From contig CAIYYQ010000039.1 of the NCBI GenBank assembly GCA_903930505.1, positions 1 through 9,456 on the forward strand: a stretch of 9,456 nucleotides of DNA, in the 5' to 3' direction. The stretch comes from Methanobacteriota archaeon. Its GTDB lineage: Archaea > Thermoplasmatota > E2 > DHVEG-1. The translations under genes were made by a program, and so were the position numbers. The stretch's first letter is position 1; the number at the start of each line of letters is the position of its first letter. This document shows positions 7,821-9,456 of this stretch, piece after piece. Under the pieces are notes generated by a model that saw only the letters and a program-made list of their open reading frames with translations, was not told the origin of the DNA and did not search any database.

Positions 7821-7841
7821 GAGGGGCGCTAATTAGCCAAT
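7821..7841 (+). repeat. Left terminal inverted repeat
   Basis: GAGGGGCGCTAATTAGCCAA plus T reads inward from the left end. It contains the palindrome GCTAATTAGC (7828-7837). It matches the reverse complement of 8940-8960 except at one base (C against G). It lies about 30 bases upstream of the glnA TATA box. Confidence 0.8.
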
Positions 7842-7870
7842 AAAAGAAAATAGCACATCAATTTTTTAGT

Positions 7871-7894
7871 AAAAAGAAGCATTACCACATGCTT
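7871..7894 (-). terminator. Hairpin plus oligo-T terminator of the small regulator gene
   Basis: On the minus strand a perfect six-base stem, AAGCAT/ATGCTT (7877-7882 with 7889-7894), has a six-base loop. It is followed by CTTTTT, and the stem starts two bases past the regulator's stop. It insulates glnA from readthrough of the cassette. Confidence 0.65.
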
Positions 7895-7896
7895 AT

Positions 7897-8124
7897 TTAT
7901 CTTTGAATTACTTTGATGAATGTTTTTCCTTTGTCGGTCAAATTGTATACTATCTGCCTATCACAGATTTTTTTCTCTATAAGACCTAATTCCTGTAAAT
8001 CTTTGAGATGGCCATATATCGTCGACAAGGGTAACGTAAGAGATAAAGCTAATTGATAACCGTGAGACGGTTTTTCCTCTATTTCCAGGAGAATTTTCCT
8101 TTTTGTTGAGCCGATTAGTTCCAT
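7897..8124 (-). CDS. Small winged-helix regulator (ArsR/PadR-like)
   Basis: This 75-residue protein is almost entirely one winged helix-turn-helix domain. It begins MELIGSTKRKILLEIEEKPS, followed by the HTH (HGYQLALSLTLPLSTIYGHLKDLQELGLIEKK, about 21-52, with TIYGHL in the recognition helix) and a wing ending VYNLTDKGKTFI. It lacks a sensor domain and probably acts as a dimer. It lies divergently from the proline-rich exported protein across a 75-base spacer containing a perfect inverted repeat, so that gene and itself are the likely targets. No clear Shine-Dalgarno precedes the ATG. A TATA-like TTATATAG (about 8160-8167, minus strand) would give a leader of about 14 bases. It sits inside the inverted-repeat-bounded segment, followed by its own hairpin terminator. 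Confidence 0.85.
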   Translation of the reverse strand: MELIGSTKRKILLEIEEKPSHGYQLALSLTLPLSTIYGHLKDLQELGLIEKKICDRQIVYNLTDKGKTFIKVIQR

Positions 8125-8138
8125 TTACGGAAATAATG

Positions 8139-8146
8139 TATAAATA
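8139..8146 (+). promoter_or_regulatory. TATA box for the proline-rich protein gene
   Basis: TATAAATA, preceded by purine-rich GGAAATAATG (BRE-like), would start transcription near 8168, upstream of the ATG at 8200. A second candidate, TATATAA at 8161-8167, would start near 8190. Both argue against a longer frame beginning at 8146, which would lie inside the promoter. Confidence 0.5.
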
Positions 8147-8156
8147 TGTCGAACAA

Positions 8157-8188
8157 AAACTATATAACGAGAAAGTTCGATATAGTTT
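8157..8188. promoter_or_regulatory. Candidate operator between the divergent genes
   Basis: AAACTATAT (8157-8165) and ATATAGTTT (8180-8188) form a perfect 9-base inverted repeat with a 14-base spacer, centred on 8172/8173. The left arm contains TATATA elements usable on both strands. A second inverted pair, TCGAAC (8149-8154) and GTTCGA (8175-8180), overlaps it. A dimeric winged-helix protein bound here would block both promoters. Confidence 0.6.
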
Positions 8189-8199
8189 GCAGTGAGAAT

Positions 8200-8766
8200 A
8201 TGAAAAAAATCATGATAATGACGCTCGTAATGGTGTTAATCGGAACAATGACTACTGTTGCTGTTGCGGCGATTGTAGAGCCGGTGCCAGAGGAAATAAA
8301 GGCGCAAATCCCGCCGGTGTTTACATTACCTGACCCGAGTCAATTATTCCCCTATCCGCCAGAATTAACCCTGCCAAATACATATTATGTTGATGTGCCA
8401 TCAGACATGCACATCTGGCCATGGTTTACTGTTTATAATCCGCAGCAACCAATCTATCGAATGCCAATCATCGGACGACACTTCCCATGGATACCGATCT
8501 ACAAACCCATTACACTACCGATAACTGTTCCCATTCAACCCCCAATAACTGTCCCCATTCCACCGCCACAGTGGCATATTACAGAAGGAATGGAGACGGG
8601 CATCTCTGAACAGATCAGCGGACCTGTGCAATTGCCAGATCCTGCGCCTCTGACAATAATCGGTAGTTCTGTGCAACAGTCAATTGCCAGTGGCCCTATA
8701 TATCAATCACCAGTTATTGGCGGTCCAATAGAGATGCCGATTGTTGTTCCTTTAGAAGGAAACTGA
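8200..8766 (+). CDS. Proline-rich exported protein, no recognised family
   Basis: From ATG at 8200 the protein has 188 residues. The N-terminus MKKIMIMTLVMVLIGTMTTV followed by AVAA is a classic signal peptide, cleavable near residue 24. The mature part is about one fifth proline, also rich in Ile, Val and Thr, and has no cysteine. Spacing such as LPITVPIQPPITVPIPPP (106-123) suggests an extended or polyproline-type segment; aromatic patches (WPWF, FPWIPIY) lie around 73-101. There is no membrane anchor, sorting motif or enzyme signature. An in-frame ATG 54 bases upstream is rejected because it falls at the promoter and would bury the signal peptide. GTGAG lies 3 bases before the chosen start, a poor ribosome site, so a short-leader transcript is likely. 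It is divergent from the small regulator and may be its target. It could be a surface or secreted structural protein, but the function is unknown. Confidence 0.75.
   Translation: MKKIMIMTLVMVLIGTMTTVAVAAIVEPVPEEIKAQIPPVFTLPDPSQLFPYPPELTLPNTYYVDVPSDMHIWPWFTVYNPQQPIYRMPIIGRHFPWIPIYKPITLPITVPIQPPITVPIPPPQWHITEGMETGISEQISGPVQLPDPAPLTIIGSSVQQSIASGPIYQSPVIGGPIEMPIVVPLEGN
8521..8568 (+). repeat. Two tandem 24-base repeats inside the proline-rich gene
   Basis: Units 8521-8544 and 8545-8568 are identical at 21 of 24 positions (each begins ATAACTGT, then CCCATTC). They encode ITVPIQPP and ITVPIPPP, pointing to growth of the proline segment by in-frame duplication. Confidence 0.75.
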
Positions 8767-8928
8767 AAGAATCAATAGAGCAAATTATAGTGCCTGAAGT
8801 AATTGTATCTTTTCCATATCACTTATATTTCTTTTCGAGCGATAATCACCCGAATGCGACGCTAAAAATCATCACCCTTAAAAGAGACAGAACCCATTTT
8901 CGTTAGTTTTAAATGCCATGTGAACAAA

Positions 8929-8938
8929 GGCTAATTAG
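8929..8938. repeat. Extra partial copy of the palindromic end motif
   Basis: GGCTAATTAG repeats the core of the right terminal repeat 14 bases further in (next copy at 8943-8952). The left end has no such second copy, so the ends are asymmetric. Confidence 0.7.
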
Positions 8939-8939
8939 A

Positions 8940-8960
8940 ATTGGCTAATTAGCCCCCCTC
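8940..8960 (-). repeat. Right terminal inverted repeat
   Basis: Reading inward on the minus strand this is GAGGGGGGCTAATTAGCCAA plus T, matching 7821-7841 at 20 of 21 positions. It contains the 12-base perfect palindrome GGCTAATTAGCC (8943-8954). It lies in a convergent intergenic stretch (8767-9029) that otherwise shows only T-rich tracts near 8808 and 8829. Confidence 0.8.
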
Positions 8961-8965
8961 GAAAT
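8961..8965 (+). repeat. Right copy of 5-base direct repeat (GAAAT)
   Basis: Directly abuts the right inverted repeat and equals 7816-7820 outside the left one. Confidence 0.6.
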
Positions 8966-8981
8966 ATGAAAAGATTTTGGT

Positions 8982-9456
8982 TGTGGTATCCCGAATTAAC
9001 TTCCTTCTGGTTTTTTGATAAAGGCATATTCAAGTCTCTCTTTTGTTCTTTTCTCTTGTCTTGTCAAGGAATGCTTGGTAAGGGGTTCGTAAATGTCCAT
9101 TTTCCAAGCTGCTATGAGGTCGTTTGAAGTTATAGTAGTATATTGTTTCATCCCAGTTTGGGAAATGTTTTCTGAGTTGTTTGATGGTTTGCCCTGCTCG
9201 TTCCACTTTACCATTGGATTGCGGATGTTTGACCCTGGCTTTGATATGGTGTATTCCTTGTTGTTTGAGCATCTGTTGAAATGCATTCATTTTTGGTGTT
9301 GGACAGTTGTTTCGTGGAAGGGATGTGAATTGTGCGCCATGGTCGGTCATCAGCTGTTTAGGTGTTCCATAGCTATCGATCGATTCGAGGAGTACTTGTG
9401 CTGCGTTTTCTGCGGTTGCATTTGAAAATACTCCATAACCAGTGATGAGCCGGGAG
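8982..9456 (-). mobile_element. IS481-like insertion sequence, 3' part only
   Basis: The transposase 3' end is followed by 48 bases and then a sequence that reads TGTGGTATCCCG on the plus strand from 8982. A terminal TGT is usual for IS481-type ends, so 8982 is my best guess for the element's edge. The other end is outside the window, so the inverted repeat cannot be confirmed. Confidence 0.5.
9030..9455 (-). CDS. IS481-family transposase, C-terminal part
   Basis: The last 141 residues of a DDE (rve/integrase core) transposase; the frame is open to the window edge, so the N-terminal HTH and the first catalytic aspartate are outside. The visible start, SRLITGYGVFS, is the strand that follows the first aspartate in this family. 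The second aspartate is in LMTDHGAQFTS (D38 of the fragment) and the catalytic glutamate is in HPQSNGKVERAGQT (E85). The C-terminus (YYYNFKRPHSSLENGHLRTPYQAF) is the usual family tail. The D-to-E spacing of 46 residues is longer than the 35 of retroviral integrases because of an insert around SLPRNNCPTPKMNAFQ. No internal stop or frameshift is seen, so this part is intact. Assignment to IS481 rather than IS3 is likely but not certain. Confidence 0.88.
   Translation of the reverse strand, partial: SRLITGYGVFSNATAENAAQVLLESIDSYGTPKQLMTDHGAQFTSLPRNNCPTPKMNAFQQMLKQQGIHHIKARVKHPQSNGKVERAGQTIKQLRKHFPNWDETIYYYNFKRPHSSLENGHLRTPYQAFLDKTREKNKRET

Larger units (their letters stand above)
7821..8960. mobile_element. 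Putative non-autonomous mobile cassette (regulator plus exported protein)
   Basis: This 1140-base segment is bounded by inward-facing inverted repeats that match at 20 of 21 positions and is flanked by the direct repeat GAAAT. No transposase, recombinase or nuclease lies inside. The cargo is a winged-helix regulator with its own hairpin terminator and a divergent proline-rich exported protein. If mobile, it would need a transposase supplied in trans. The IS481-like element beside it has apparently different ends, so it is not an obvious source. Alternatively the repeats are palindromic operator sites that happen to bracket the two genes. The seen facts are the repeats and the cargo; mobility is inferred. 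Confidence 0.55.

Noticed and set aside
7821..7841. NrpR-type nitrogen operator upstream of glnA
   Set aside because: The palindrome is GGCTAATTAGCC-like, not GGTAA-spacer-TTACC, and its outer and inner flanks match a distant inverted copy, so a mobile-element end explains more.
8146..8199. An upstream in-frame ATG extending the proline-rich protein by 18 residues
   Set aside because: It lies within the TATA-box region and inside the inverted repeat, and would place charged residues before an otherwise standard signal peptide.
8996..9286. A 96-residue minus-strand frame overlapping the transposase
   Set aside because: It is an out-of-frame shadow; the DDE motifs and family tail are all in the other frame (9030-9455).

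Overview
The window looks like archaeal chromosome, most probably euryarchaeal. An Alba chromatin protein, an Lhr/Ski2-type helicase with a C-terminal zinc ribbon, archaeal winged-helix regulators and a PKD-repeat surface protein all point that way. So do the TATA boxes upstream of most genes, the oligo-T terminators and one apparently leaderless gene. The lineage is not resolved; an anaerobic or Thermoplasmata-like euryarchaeon is a guess.

Layout: nearly everything is on the minus strand. Positions 1-1860 hold the N-terminal 620 residues of an exported PKD-repeat protein that runs off the window. Positions 2066-4918 encode the helicase and 5019-5354 encode Alba. Positions 5545-6271 are a two-gene operon with an 8-base overlap: a winged-helix regulator followed by a small beta-rich protein of unknown function. 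Positions 6372-7739 encode a type I glutamine synthetase with its own promoter, Shine-Dalgarno site and T-rich terminator. No gap exceeds 300 bases, and no tRNA, rRNA or CRISPR array was seen.

The accessory part is 7816-9456. A 1140-base segment (7821-8960) is bounded by inward-facing 21-base inverted repeats with one mismatch, which are directly flanked by a 5-base direct repeat, GAAAT. It contains no transposase. It carries a small winged-helix regulator and, divergently, a cysteine-free proline-rich exported protein with no recognisable family. A perfect 9-base inverted repeat overlaps their shared promoter region. This looks like a non-autonomous mobile cassette made of a regulator and the exported protein it controls. 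About 21 bases beyond it lies the probable end of an IS481-like insertion sequence, whose transposase is cut by the window edge.

Functionally, the left and middle parts are housekeeping (RNA/DNA helicase, chromatin, nitrogen assimilation), and the right end is an insertion hot spot just upstream of the glutamine synthetase promoter. Three starts were moved inward from the longest possible reading frame on Shine-Dalgarno, TATA or signal-peptide evidence: glutamine synthetase, the 149-residue regulator and the proline-rich protein.
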